Made by a program: the position numbers and the translations under genes. 64,000 nt of DNA from contig CBDBIW010000010.1 of the NCBI GenBank assembly GCA_965206015.1, positions 310,001 through 374,000 of the forward strand, given 5' to 3'. Below the pieces are notes generated by a model. The model worked only from the letters and a program-made list of their open reading frames with translations, searched no databases and had not been told where the DNA came from. Below are positions 7,983 through 17,389 of this stretch, piece by piece. The DNA is from JAJCYL01 sp965206015 (GTDB taxonomy: Bacteria; Bacteroidota; Bacteroidia; Cytophagales; Cyclobacteriaceae). Numbering within the stretch: position 1 is the stretch's first letter; each line of letters opens with the position of its first letter.

Positions 7983-10427
7983 CTACTCATCTCCAAGGGT
8001 ATTGACAGGGTTCGTTTGGGCTGCCTTCAGAGATTGATAGCTTATGGTTATCCAGGCGATTAAGAATAATCCTGATCCTGCGATGATAAATGTCGAGTAC
8101 TCAACGGTGGTTCTATATACGAATTCCTCTAACCATTTATTCATCACCAAATAAGATAATGGGGTTGCCAAGGCAAAAGCAATAGCCATTAATTTTATAA
8201 ATTCTTTTGAAAGCAATGTCATGATACCAACCACTGATGCGCCCAGCACTTTCCTTATACCAATTTCCTTGGAACGCTGTTCTGCAGTAAAGGATGATAA
8301 TGCAAATAATCCAAGACAGGCGATAAAGATGGCTATAGAAGCAAATGTGCCTAATATTTTTCCTATTTGAACATCCCCGGCATACACTTCATTCAATTTA
8401 TCATCTAAGAAAGAATACTCAAAAGGGTAGCCAGGAGCAAATTCATTCCATTTAGCTTCCAGTAGTTCCAGTGCTAATGGATAATTATTTGAGCTTGTTT
8501 TGAACATAATGAAGCGAGGAGAGTCACCTAATCTAAGAATGAGAGGTTCAATATTTTCCCTTAGGCTGTTATAATTGAAATCTTCGACCACTCCAATCAC
8601 ATTGAAAGAAGTCACATCATATGTCTGTCCATCGTCTGATCTGTTGGTGTAAAATCCAATCCTTTCTGACAAAGCTGATTCAAATCCCATGCGCACTGCC
8701 GCTGCTTGATTGATAATGACTGTTGTAGAATCAGTAGAGAAGTCCTTTGAGAAATCTCTACCCTCAGCTAACTCCATACCCATGGTTTTAATAAAATCAT
8801 GATCGACTGTCCAGATTTGCATACTGGTCGTCCCATCATTTGGGTCACTTCCCTTAAACACAGCAGATTGATTTCTCGATGATGGTGAGGGTAGAAAACT
8901 TGTAATTGTGCCTGACTCAAATTGAGAATTAGCCAACACTTCTTCCTTAAATGAACTGATTGTCTTACCGAGTGAAGACGTATTTTTGAGAATAATTTTA
9001 TGCTCTTTCTCGAACCCTAAGTCTGAATTTTGTACAAATGCCAACTGATTAAATATGGCCATAGTACCTACAATTAGGAACATGGATATTGAAAATTGAA
9101 AAACCACAAGAATATTACGTAATCGACCGTTTTTGGAGCCGGAAGAAATCTTGCCTTTTAATACATCTGCTGGCTTGAAAGCGGAAAGGAAAAAGGCAGG
9201 ATAACTACCCGATACAAGGCCAATAAGAATGGCAACTACAAGTATTAAACCAACCATCGATGGAGATTCAAAAACACTTCCGTCAAAATTTTTACCGGAG
9301 AGCTCATTAAAAAAAGGCAGGGACCAATAGCTCCCTAAAATTGCCAAAATAACGGCAATCAACGCCATGATGATGGATTCCGCTATAAATTGTAGCATTA
9401 ATTGGCTCTTATAGGCTCCCATTACCTTTCTAAGGCCGACTTCTTTTGCCCGGTCAGAAGATCTTGCAGTTGCTAGGTTCATGTAATTAATACTTGCTAT
9501 GAGTAGAATGAACACTGCTATTGCACTGAAAATATAGACATACTTGAGGTCACCATTGCCTTCAATTTCGGCAACCAGATTTGATTTTAAATGAATGTCT
9601 TTTACAGGCTGGAGATAAAGTGCGATGCTATTGCCGTCTTGTTCAAACTCCTCAATGCTTTTACCCAGAAACTTCTGTAACTCAGGGCCCATGTACTTTC
9701 TTACCATGCCTTGCATCTTACGTCCAAATTCGGATACATCCGTACCCGGAGAGAATTGAATATAAGTTTGGAAGTTCTGATTCAGCCAGATAGGATCGCG
9801 TGATTCTTCCAGTGATTCCATGCTAACAATCAAATCAAATCGGAAGTGTGTATTATCTGGGATGTCCTGGTATACAGCTGTAACTTCATAATTGGCTACA
9901 TCTGAATTGAAATCGCTATTGAATTCAAAAATTTTCCCAATAGGATCTTTTCCACCAAAGACACGCTCAGCTAAAGCTTGTGAGATTGCGACAGTATTTG
10001 GTTTTAAAAGGGCTGTTACCGGGTTTCCGGCAATTATTTGCTGTGAAAAAAAATCAAAAAAGTTGCCATCTGCAAATACTGGTGTTTCCTCATAATAGTT
10101 TTCATCTGATTTGAACAAGGTAGGACCAGTTGTTCTAAATCTAATGAAATCCTGAACCTCTGGATAGTCATTTTGCATGGCCTGGCCCGTAGGAGCTGAT
10201 GCTACTGCAATGTCGAATTCACTTCCTCCAAAAGCTCCACGGGAAGCTACCCTATAAATGTTCTCACTATTTGGGTAGTAGGTATCATAGCTCAGTTCAT
10301 GTTGAACGAACAAATAGATAAGTAAAAAGCTTATCAAACCAACTGTCAGCCCCAAAATATTGATAATGGAATAGAACTTGTCCTTTGACAAATTCCTTAA
10401 GGCTACTTGAATATAGGTTTTGAACAT
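7983..10427 (-). CDS. FtsX/MacB-family ABC transporter permease (orphan)
   Basis: This large membrane protein (814 residues) starts MFKTYIQVALRNLSKDKFYS, the standard opening of the bacteroidotal long permeases that fuse two MacB-type halves. An N-terminal helix (about 18-40) precedes a periplasmic MacB_PCD domain, a first FtsX block near residues 285-425, a second periplasmic domain, and a second FtsX block ending in NPVNTLGDE. TARSSDRAKEVGLRKVMGA and EQRSKEIGIRKVLGA are the paired cytoplasmic loops. No ATPase gene is adjacent; a LolD/MacB-like ATPase lies far away at 55041-55748. Its role, efflux or lipoprotein/stress-related mechanotransmission, is unknown. An operator-like palindrome lies 95 bp upstream. 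Confidence 0.9.
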   Translation of the reverse strand: MFKTYIQVALRNLSKDKFYSIINILGLTVGLISFLLIYLFVQHELSYDTYYPNSENIYRVASRGAFGGSEFDIAVASAPTGQAMQNDYPEVQDFIRFRTTGPTLFKSDENYYEETPVFADGNFFDFFSQQIIAGNPVTALLKPNTVAISQALAERVFGGKDPIGKIFEFNSDFNSDVANYEVTAVYQDIPDNTHFRFDLIVSMESLEESRDPIWLNQNFQTYIQFSPGTDVSEFGRKMQGMVRKYMGPELQKFLGKSIEEFEQDGNSIALYLQPVKDIHLKSNLVAEIEGNGDLKYVYIFSAIAVFILLIASINYMNLATARSSDRAKEVGLRKVMGAYKSQLMLQFIAESIIMALIAVILAILGSYWSLPFFNELSGKNFDGSVFESPSMVGLILVVAILIGLVSGSYPAFFLSAFKPADVLKGKISSGSKNGRLRNILVVFQFSISMFLIVGTMAIFNQLAFVQNSDLGFEKEHKIILKNTSSLGKTISSFKEEVLANSQFESGTITSFLPSPSSRNQSAVFKGSDPNDGTTSMQIWTVDHDFIKTMGMELAEGRDFSKDFSTDSTTVIINQAAAVRMGFESALSERIGFYTNRSDDGQTYDVTSFNVIGVVEDFNYNSLRENIEPLILRLGDSPRFIMFKTSSNNYPLALELLEAKWNEFAPGYPFEYSFLDDKLNEVYAGDVQIGKILGTFASIAIFIACLGLFALSSFTAEQRSKEIGIRKVLGASVVGIMTLLSKEFIKLMAIAFALATPLSYLVMNKWLEEFVYRTTVEYSTFIIAGSGLFLIAWITISYQSLKAAQTNPVNTLGDE

Positions 10428-10521
10428 GGCTCTCTATTTAGTGTTAATTTACCAAGCACCGTACCAAAGTGGTTAACTAGCTGATTATGAATGCCATATG
10501 AAACATTGAATATGCCATACA

Positions 10522-10537
10522 TGTTCGAAAATGTACA
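10522..10537. promoter_or_regulatory. Operator-like motif upstream of the first FtsX permease
   Basis: TGTTCGAAAATGTACA has half-sites TGTTC / GTACA. A matching element, CGTTCGATTTCGGACA, lies at the same distance upstream of the second FtsX permease (50129-50144). The sites sit 95 and 96 bases before their start codons and agree at 10 of 16 positions. Confidence 0.45.
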
Positions 10538-10566
10538 CAATAAAAAAGAATGTGTCCGCTGGCAAT

Positions 10567-10603
10567 AAAAATGGAGACTGCCATAAGGCAATCTCCATTT
10601 TTT
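10567..10603 (-). terminator. Rho-independent terminator of the TonB receptor/GDSL operon
   Basis: A long hairpin, AATGGAGA-(C/T)TGCC-ATAA-GGCA-ATCTCCATT, is flanked by A and T runs, 23 bases past the stop of the GDSL gene. It separates that operon from the permease gene downstream. Confidence 0.8.
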
Positions 10604-10625
10604 AACAACACCTAAGGTGTGTAAT

Positions 10626-12341
10626 CTATTTGAGAGTTACACCAGGTAGTGCAAGAACATCGACGTCTGGAATTGTTGCCCCAAAGCTGGCATTGATAAC
10701 TCCGAGAATTTCATTGGCTAAAATGGCTTGACCTCTCGAATTGGGATGTAAACCATCTGTTGAAAAGAAACCATTTGGAGTAAAGTCGTATTGTAGGAGT
10801 TGTCCCCCGACCTCAATGCCTCCATTCAAAGCAGCACTGGATAAAAGATTGCTTATGTCTACTACCGGAACACTTAAACCACCAGCAACTTTTTCTATGG
10901 CATCATTGTAAAGTACAACCCTGTCTTGTAAGGCTGAAAGCTCATCAGCATCCAGGACATATTGGCTTGGAATTGGAAATGGTCTCAAAGCCGTTAAATC
11001 AGTCGCAACTATATCAATATCTCCGTTAGCATCAAATACGATACCTGTTAAAGAACCCCATCCTGCAGCGAGTGAATCTAGAGGAATTGAAAGCAAAACT
11101 TTATCTGTACTAGCTATCTGCCGGAAGATTCTATTACCGTTTGCATCAAAAGTTTCGATTACAAGCCCATTATCGGCTGTTGCATCAAAAATTTGCCTCG
11201 TAGGCAGACCAGTCGCAGGATCATTGGCAAAACCGAATTGTGCATAAATGGTATTAAGTGCAGTTGCAAAAGTTGCGCCGACAGGAAAGCCGAGTGCAGC
11301 TCCAATTTCGGTTGGTAATACTACACTTAAATTAAGGGGAACTTTTAATAAATCAATTGGGACCAAATTGAAGACAGGCAATAAAGTCACATCAGGAATG
11401 TTCATCACTACGCCGTCAGCAATAGCATCGAGAGCTCCAAGTATGGCACCAAAGTCCCTTTTAAAAACTAATTCATTGGTAATTCCAGTGTTACTGGCTA
11501 ATTCTGAGGGAGTAGTTGAATTAGGATTGGCTGAAATGTTGGTTTTGTAATAATCAGTTATTCCGGGGATTGTATTCAACGCTGCGAAGACTCCTGGTGC
11601 TACTTCAGTAACATTAGGTTGGAATATTGGAGCACCACTTGCAGCAACGCCAACCACCAAATTATCTGGAGGAACAGGTGCAGGATTGGTTGCTGAACCT
11701 GATGTACCTCCTGCAGTAGCATACCCTAGAAGATCATTACCTCCTAACCATAATGTGTAGAAAGTAGGCCCGGCGGCTAGTGCCTCTTCCAAAATGGAAG
11801 CAGAGGCAGAACCTGCAAACCGGCCGTAATAGGGATTAAATGACCCATAACCGTTGACGGCCGCATCAACCACTCTCGCTCCCGGTACTCCAAAGTTATT
11901 GACGGATCCGCTGAACATGGTAAGTGGTACTCCGGGTTTAACCGCTGACGGACCGGGAATGGTAACATCAAGTTTAAATTTTCCAAATGCGGCGGTATCA
12001 AATGCCATGGCCAAATCATTTAAAAGTGCATTGAACCCAACATTAGTGCCTATATCAGGTTGCCCGAATGCTCGACCACCTACCAATGCAAATTGCTCTG
12101 ATAATAAATTTGGGTAAGAAGTCTCCTGACCTGTAGTGTATAAAGCACCGTCCATGAAACCTGAGGTGATTGACGCTCCGATAGAAACGTAATTTGTAAA
12201 ATCAGCACTTCCTCCCTCTGGAGTTACAATGACAGGCTCAGTATCGCTGATAATATCATCCCTCAATTCGTCCTCAGTATCACATGCGGGAAAAGTTAAA
12301 ATTCCAGCAAGAATGATTATGTATTTAGTATTTTTCATCAT
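10626..12341 (-). CDS. GDSL/SGNH-hydrolase-type lipoprotein
   Basis: This protein of 571 residues has a lipoprotein signal (IIILAGILTFPAC; the cysteine is near residue 20), so it is probably anchored in the outer membrane. SGNH blocks are visible: YVSIGASITSG as block I (GASIT in place of GDSL), WLGGNDLLG as block III, and DGLHPNSRGQAILAN as block V with the catalytic Asp/His. A long insertion between blocks I and V holds repeated FNLVP/PxG segments. It lies 18 bases after the TonB receptor gene and shares its terminator, so the two probably work together on an ester-bearing or lipid substrate. The start is ATGATG behind AGGAA. Confidence 0.85.
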   Translation of the reverse strand: MMKNTKYIIILAGILTFPACDTEDELRDDIISDTEPVIVTPEGGSADFTNYVSIGASITSGFMDGALYTTGQETSYPNLLSEQFALVGGRAFGQPDIGTNVGFNALLNDLAMAFDTAAFGKFKLDVTIPGPSAVKPGVPLTMFSGSVNNFGVPGARVVDAAVNGYGSFNPYYGRFAGSASASILEEALAAGPTFYTLWLGGNDLLGYATAGGTSGSATNPAPVPPDNLVVGVAASGAPIFQPNVTEVAPGVFAALNTIPGITDYYKTNISANPNSTTPSELASNTGITNELVFKRDFGAILGALDAIADGVVMNIPDVTLLPVFNLVPIDLLKVPLNLSVVLPTEIGAALGFPVGATFATALNTIYAQFGFANDPATGLPTRQIFDATADNGLVIETFDANGNRIFRQIASTDKVLLSIPLDSLAAGWGSLTGIVFDANGDIDIVATDLTALRPFPIPSQYVLDADELSALQDRVVLYNDAIEKVAGGLSVPVVDISNLLSSAALNGGIEVGGQLLQYDFTPNGFFSTDGLHPNSRGQAILANEILGVINASFGATIPDVDVLALPGVTLK

Positions 12342-12359
12342 TTCCTGATTTTGAATGAT

Positions 12360-15224
12360 TTAGTTAAGGAATTCGTCAAATGTTATAGACAAATAGTACA
12401 TGGCTCCCATTGTGGGATTGCCAAAACCAGTAGTATACTTTTCGTCAAGTAAATTTTGTGCTCCAAGTTTTAAGATACTTTTAAGGCTGGTAATTTTGTA
12501 GCTAATTTGAGCATCTACCGTACTGAATGCTGGAATAACCCCTTTACCGAATGAAGCCTCCCAAAAGAAGGCATCCTGCCATCTCCAGGTTATGTTAAAA
12601 CCAAGATTATCAATCACTTCCCTGTTGCTAAAACTTAAATTAGTACGGTATTCAGGTGTATTGTAAGACGCACGGAATCCTTGGTCAATTAAGTCCTGCT
12701 GGTCAATGAGCTTATTCCAGGAGATATTGCCATTCAATCTAAATCCGCGTGGAAGTGCGTAATCCAAACCAGCTGCCCAGCCATGAGAGGTAACATTTCC
12801 ATTTGCGTTGGTATCAAAACCAAACTCCTGTGTCTCCACTGAACCATTGACAATGCCACCGGGGTCGGCTGGTCCTGCGTTTGGAGTTGTTCCTCCAGGT
12901 ACAGTCTGGGTAAATAGAATTTCTGCTATGAAGTCCTGGTATGAACTGTAGTAGTAATAAGTATCGAAGAACAGTTGTTCAGCAATTAACCCTTTGTATC
13001 CTATTTCAACGGTACTTATTTTCTCGGTCTTAAACTCCTCAAAATTTACTGCTTCCAACATTGCTGCTGCTGCATCCGCATCTCCTGTCTGAGCAAAATT
13101 AGCTTGAGCTGCATTGACACTTGGTGCAGTGTAAACGGTATTTGTTTCCCAATGGTATCTTTCAATAAGGAGGGGGCTACTTCCAACTAATCGCCTGCTA
13201 ACTACATCCAGATCAATAAATTGATCCTGGGCTGTAGGAATGCGAAAGCCTCTTTGAAATGACAGCCGGATGTTGTGGTCATTGGCAACTGTTGTTACCG
13301 CAGATATTCTTGGTGAGAACTGCCCTTCAAAATTCTCATTTTTATCATACCTCACTGAGGCTTGAAGTCTTAATCTGTCCTGTGCGAGGGCCTTACCAGC
13401 CTGGACATAAGCCCCATATTCGCTGTAATCTATCTCATCACCATTAGCATCAAGAGCGAAAAGCGTTCCACCTGATTTAAGGCTATAACGTCTGAAATTG
13501 GCTCCGGCAATAAGATCTATAGCATCAATTTGATTTTTGAAGTTGTACATGCCTTCCAGGTGAAACATACTTGTTTCATCTCTAAAATTTGCACCTTGTG
13601 GTATTGGGCCTTTTCGTAACAGATCTGCTCTATCATCAAAATCCGTTGTACCCGGTCCCATCTGTGCTGCACCGACATCGGATACGCCTTTTGCCCGGGC
13701 ATGAGATTCTTCAACACTTAATGCTTGCCCGGTGAGTGATCCTGTTCGTGATCCAATAAAAGTGGTTAGATAGTTTGGAAAATAAATCTGTTGATTGATT
13801 AGTGAAGCCAAAGTATTTGCCGCGTAGGTATCACCAGCATCCTCTTGGGTGTTGTAGCCTCTTACAAAGAAGTTATCGCCTTCAAGTTCCAATTTGGCGT
13901 TCCAAATTGAGAAATTGTCTAATACAAAGCGATCGTTGGCAGTATAGACTGTGCTTCCAGATCCATAATTAAATGAAGCGGAAGCCTCCATTTTTTCGTT
14001 TAGTCTGTAATGAAGTGCTCCATTGACTTTTAAACTCTTGGTGGTATTATCTACAAATGTTCCTTCTGCAAAACCCAGGGGAGTAAATGCACCAGCAGCA
14101 CCGTCAGGAAGAAGTGCTCTCACATCTGATAGTGTAGCTGCAGTAGCTTGTTCTTCCGGAGTGGCATTAGCGGCTTGACCGTCAGCGATTAGCGCATCGG
14201 CTATGAAACCGACACTGACCGCCGGATCTCCATATATACTTACTCCATTGAAAACACGATTATTGTCCCTTGTTCCAACATTTCTTTCTACGTCAGTCTG
14301 ATCCCGATAGTCTTGGGCGACGAAGTCTTGAGTATTGAGGTATGATCCACTAATCTTAAAAGCAAACTTGTTATCGAAGGCCTTGGCATACCTTAAAGAA
14401 AACTCCTGATAAGGCTCGCTGCCTTCAAGGCTTGAGCCGTCAACATCTTTAGAATCAACCTTCACGATGCCGCCTCTTGCCATAGCACTCAATCCCTGGT
14501 ACTCAAATGGATTTTTACTCTTCATTAAGAGAATTCCATTCAAGGCATTTGGACCGTAAAGTGCTGAAGCAGCACCAGGTATCATTTCGACACTTTCAAG
14601 GTCAATGTCCGAAATACCCACAATGTTCCCAGCAGCAAAATTTAATCCTGGAGCTACATTATCGATACCATCGATTAATTGTACAAATCGGGTGTTTCCA
14701 TTACTTGCGAAGCCTCTGGCGTTTACTGTTTTATGGGTAAGACTTTGTGAGCTCAAATCAACCCCTTTCATATTCCCTATGGCGTCATAGAATGTCGGAG
14801 AAGGCGTATTCCTGATGGCCAGTACATCCATTCTTTCGATTGTAACTGGAGACTGGAGAATACTTTCCTCAACCCTTGATGCCGAGATCACAATTTCCTG
14901 CCCCATAATGCTTGTTGAGGTGAGACTTAAATTTAGTCCCGAGACATTATTATCGGTGATTTCAATTTCCTGACTTTGGTAGCCAACATAGGAAATCACA
15001 AGATTAAATGGGGGAACCGTAGCGGTATTCAGACTAAAATTACCACTGACGTCAGTGATAGTTCCAGTAACGGTTCCCTGAACGACAATATTTACCCCGG
15101 CAAGTTCTTGATCATTTTCTGCATCTTTAACACTGCCGGAAATTGTTGTCTGAGCCAGCCCCGTTCCAATAAGGGCAATTGACACTATCAGTGATAGCGA
15201 AATTCTGGTAAACAATTTCCTCAT
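12360..15224 (-). CDS. TonB-dependent outer-membrane receptor
   Basis: Outer-membrane receptor of about 954 residues. A signal peptide ends in GTGLAQ, followed by a carboxypeptidase-regulatory-like domain (ISGSVKDAENDQELAGVNI; about 25-110), a plug domain (VIRN-type region through GAASALYGPNALNGILLMKSK) and a 22-strand-type barrel to the C-terminal FDEFLN. No SusD-like partner is present; the following gene is a GDSL lipoprotein, an arrangement seen in other Cytophagales. The ORF could open at TTG 15230, but the ATG at 15224 (MRKLFTRISLS) gives the proper signal peptide. The substrate is unknown; the partner suggests a lipid or ester-containing ligand. Confidence 0.92.
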   Translation of the reverse strand: MRKLFTRISLSLIVSIALIGTGLAQTTISGSVKDAENDQELAGVNIVVQGTVTGTITDVSGNFSLNTATVPPFNLVISYVGYQSQEIEITDNNVSGLNLSLTSTSIMGQEIVISASRVEESILQSPVTIERMDVLAIRNTPSPTFYDAIGNMKGVDLSSQSLTHKTVNARGFASNGNTRFVQLIDGIDNVAPGLNFAAGNIVGISDIDLESVEMIPGAASALYGPNALNGILLMKSKNPFEYQGLSAMARGGIVKVDSKDVDGSSLEGSEPYQEFSLRYAKAFDNKFAFKISGSYLNTQDFVAQDYRDQTDVERNVGTRDNNRVFNGVSIYGDPAVSVGFIADALIADGQAANATPEEQATAATLSDVRALLPDGAAGAFTPLGFAEGTFVDNTTKSLKVNGALHYRLNEKMEASASFNYGSGSTVYTANDRFVLDNFSIWNAKLELEGDNFFVRGYNTQEDAGDTYAANTLASLINQQIYFPNYLTTFIGSRTGSLTGQALSVEESHARAKGVSDVGAAQMGPGTTDFDDRADLLRKGPIPQGANFRDETSMFHLEGMYNFKNQIDAIDLIAGANFRRYSLKSGGTLFALDANGDEIDYSEYGAYVQAGKALAQDRLRLQASVRYDKNENFEGQFSPRISAVTTVANDHNIRLSFQRGFRIPTAQDQFIDLDVVSRRLVGSSPLLIERYHWETNTVYTAPSVNAAQANFAQTGDADAAAAMLEAVNFEEFKTEKISTVEIGYKGLIAEQLFFDTYYYYSSYQDFIAEILFTQTVPGGTTPNAGPADPGGIVNGSVETQEFGFDTNANGNVTSHGWAAGLDYALPRGFRLNGNISWNKLIDQQDLIDQGFRASYNTPEYRTNLSFSNREVIDNLGFNITWRWQDAFFWEASFGKGVIPAFSTVDAQISYKITSLKSILKLGAQNLLDEKYTTGFGNPTMGAMYYLSITFDEFLN

Positions 15225-15366
15225 AGTCAATGGAGTTTTAGATTTTCTTAAAATACTAAAATCTTTTTTAAAGAAATGTAAAAGGCACTAAACAAACTGC
15301 CGTGAATTTAAAATTTTTTAATCAGAATAGTAGGTATGCATAACAAATTTTTGCCTATGGTCAATA

Positions 15367-15696
15367 TCAGGGCTGTTGTTTAAGATATTCCGCGAGTTTC
15401 TCCGCAAGAGCGTTTGTTTCTGATGCCATAAACTCATCTCCGGTTGAATTCAAGACGCTTTGACTTAATCCACCCAGACAATCGATATAAAATCGTTTCA
15501 TATCATCGATGGGCATATCTTTTGTCCAAAGATCAATTCTCATTGTATTCTTTTGAACTGGATCCCATAGGGACAGGCTAATTGACTTGGTCTCTTCCAA
15601 ACCCGGAGTTCCCTTATCCGCCGCTTCCCAAAGAATCTTTTCTGGTACATTGTCTTTATCTAGATCGATGGTAAAATTTATAGATGATTTTTTCAT
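15367..15696 (-). CDS. gldC: Gliding motility protein GldC
   Basis: This small cytoplasmic protein (109 residues) is recognisable by INFTIDLDKDNVPEKILWEA, the conserved MRIDLWTKDMPIDDMKRF and a short helical C-terminus ending in EKLAEYLKQ. GldC is part of the Flavobacterium gliding gene set and is widely conserved in gliding Bacteroidota, although its precise biochemical role is not known. The gene stands alone here, upstream of the divergent XRE/IrrE regulator gene. Length and motif agree with the family. Confidence 0.9.
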   Translation of the reverse strand: MKKSSINFTIDLDKDNVPEKILWEAADKGTPGLEETKSISLSLWDPVQKNTMRIDLWTKDMPIDDMKRFYIDCLGGLSQSVLNSTGDEFMASETNALAEKLAEYLKQQP

Positions 15697-15883
15697 GCTT
15701 TGTTTAATCTGATAGCGAAGCTACAGGTTGGGAAAAAATAAAAAAACTTAATCTTGAAAATCCGAAAGCCTTCGACAGTTTCACAGAAAATAGGCAGTTT
15801 GCATAGCAGGGATGTTTTACATCTTCGAATGAAGCCTAAAAGGTTTAACTCACCCTTAAAAAATCTTTTGTAGTTTCGATGTC

Positions 15884-17374
15884 ATGGTGAAGCATGAAGA
15901 GATAAATAAGCGACTGATCTTTGGCTTAAAACTCAAGCAAGCAAGATCTAACAAGGGTTACTCTCTAGCTGAATTGTCTAGTAAAACAGGTGTCTCCATC
16001 TCTTTTTTAAATGAAATTGAAAAAGGGAAAAAATATCCCAAATATGAAAAGATTACTGCTATTGCCGCAGTGCTGGCTGTCAGTCCTGACTGGATGTTGA
16101 CCAGTGAACTTGATAAAAAATTGTCTCCGGTTGCTGAACTGATACAGTCGAACATACTTCATGAGCTTCCACTGGGAATGTTTGGATTGAAAGTCGGTGA
16201 TTTATTGGAATTGCTTTCAAATGCACCATCTAAGTTGAATGCCTTCATTGGGAGTTTAATAGAGGTGACAAAAAACTATGACTTGGGTGTTGAGACCTTC
16301 TACTTCGCAGTAATGAGATCTTATCAGGAAATTCATGAGAATTATTTTGAAGATCTGGAGAGTGAAGCAGAAAAGTTTGCAGTCCAGTTTGACCTTAAAG
16401 GAAGGAAAATTCAAACTGAGGCCCTGGAGTTGATTTTAAAAGAAGACTTCAATTATACCATAGTTGAGGACGGGTTCACAGGAACCCCTGAACTCAAAAG
16501 CATTCGTTCATACATGGTGCCCAAGGGCAAAAAGAGGAAACTTTTTCTAAATAGACACCTGCGTGACAGACAAAAGGCGTTTATTTTGGGGAAGGAGCTA
16601 GGCTACTGTTTTCTTAAATTGGATGTTAGACCATTCACCTCAACTTGGGTAGAAGTCACTTCCTTTGATCAGGTAATAAATAATTTCAAAGCTTCTTACT
16701 TTTCATCCGCTTTATTGATCAATCGCAAGAATTTCCTTGAAGACCTGGGAGATTTTCTCCATTCAAAAACCTGGAGAGGTGAAATTTTAATTGATACAAT
16801 GGAAAACTATAATGCGACGGCCGAGATGATCATGCAACGCCTGACCAATCTCCTGCCAAAATATTATGGTATCAAGAATATGTTTTTTCTACGATTCAAT
16901 CATGAGCCAGAAACTGGTCACTATGAACTTACCAAAGAATTACATCTTGCCAGAAATCAAAGTATTCAGGGGACATTGTTGAGAGAGCATCATTGCCGGA
17001 GATGGATGGCTTTTTCGATACTAACTCAGCTGGCTGAGATGATGAAAAAAGGCTATGAACGTCGTGAGATTGGGGGAGCGCAACGAATCAAGGTACTTGA
17101 TTCAGGGAATGAATACCTCACACTAAATCTTGCCCGACCGAACCTACCAACCAAAGGAGTTAACAGCAGTATGACCTTGGGGTTATTGATCGATGAACAG
17201 TTAAGAGAAAAAGTAAAATTTGTGAATGATAAAGTGATTGGCTTTAAATTGGTCAATGAGACTTGCGAACGTTGTAGCACTAACCATTGCAATATGAGAG
17301 CAGCCCCACCCCGAGTGTGGAAGTTCAATCAGAATTTAGAACTGATGAAAAAAGCACTTAAGAATTTGAAATAG
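15884..17374 (+). CDS. XRE-family regulator with degenerate IrrE-like domain
   Basis: This protein of 496 residues starts with a helix-turn-helix of the Cro/CI type (about 13-70: KLKQARSNKGYSLAELSSKTGVSISFLNEIEKGKKYP). The middle resembles the IrrE/ImmA metallopeptidase region found in ScfR/RamB-like regulators of acyl-CoA metabolism. The expected zinc motif HExxH reads GKELGY here, so peptidase activity is unlikely. The C-terminal part contains CERCSTNHCNMRAAPP, the cysteine-bearing end seen in this regulator class. It is probably a ligand-sensing transcription factor for central carbon or fatty-acid genes. It is transcribed away from gldC. Confidence 0.8.
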   Translation: MVKHEEINKRLIFGLKLKQARSNKGYSLAELSSKTGVSISFLNEIEKGKKYPKYEKITAIAAVLAVSPDWMLTSELDKKLSPVAELIQSNILHELPLGMFGLKVGDLLELLSNAPSKLNAFIGSLIEVTKNYDLGVETFYFAVMRSYQEIHENYFEDLESEAEKFAVQFDLKGRKIQTEALELILKEDFNYTIVEDGFTGTPELKSIRSYMVPKGKKRKLFLNRHLRDRQKAFILGKELGYCFLKLDVRPFTSTWVEVTSFDQVINNFKASYFSSALLINRKNFLEDLGDFLHSKTWRGEILIDTMENYNATAEMIMQRLTNLLPKYYGIKNMFFLRFNHEPETGHYELTKELHLARNQSIQGTLLREHHCRRWMAFSILTQLAEMMKKGYERREIGGAQRIKVLDSGNEYLTLNLARPNLPTKGVNSSMTLGLLIDEQLREKVKFVNDKVIGFKLVNETCERCSTNHCNMRAAPPRVWKFNQNLELMKKALKNLK

Positions 17375-17389
17375 ATTCCTCCTGAATGG

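Noticed and set aside
11248..11550. 100-codon plus-strand frame inside the GDSL gene
   Set aside because: It is a shadow of the clear minus-strand lipoprotein frame, with low-complexity composition derived from it.
15884..17374. Active ImmA/IrrE protease of a mobile element
   Set aside because: The HExxH zinc motif is absent, the gene is in chromosomal context and no phage or ICE genes are near.
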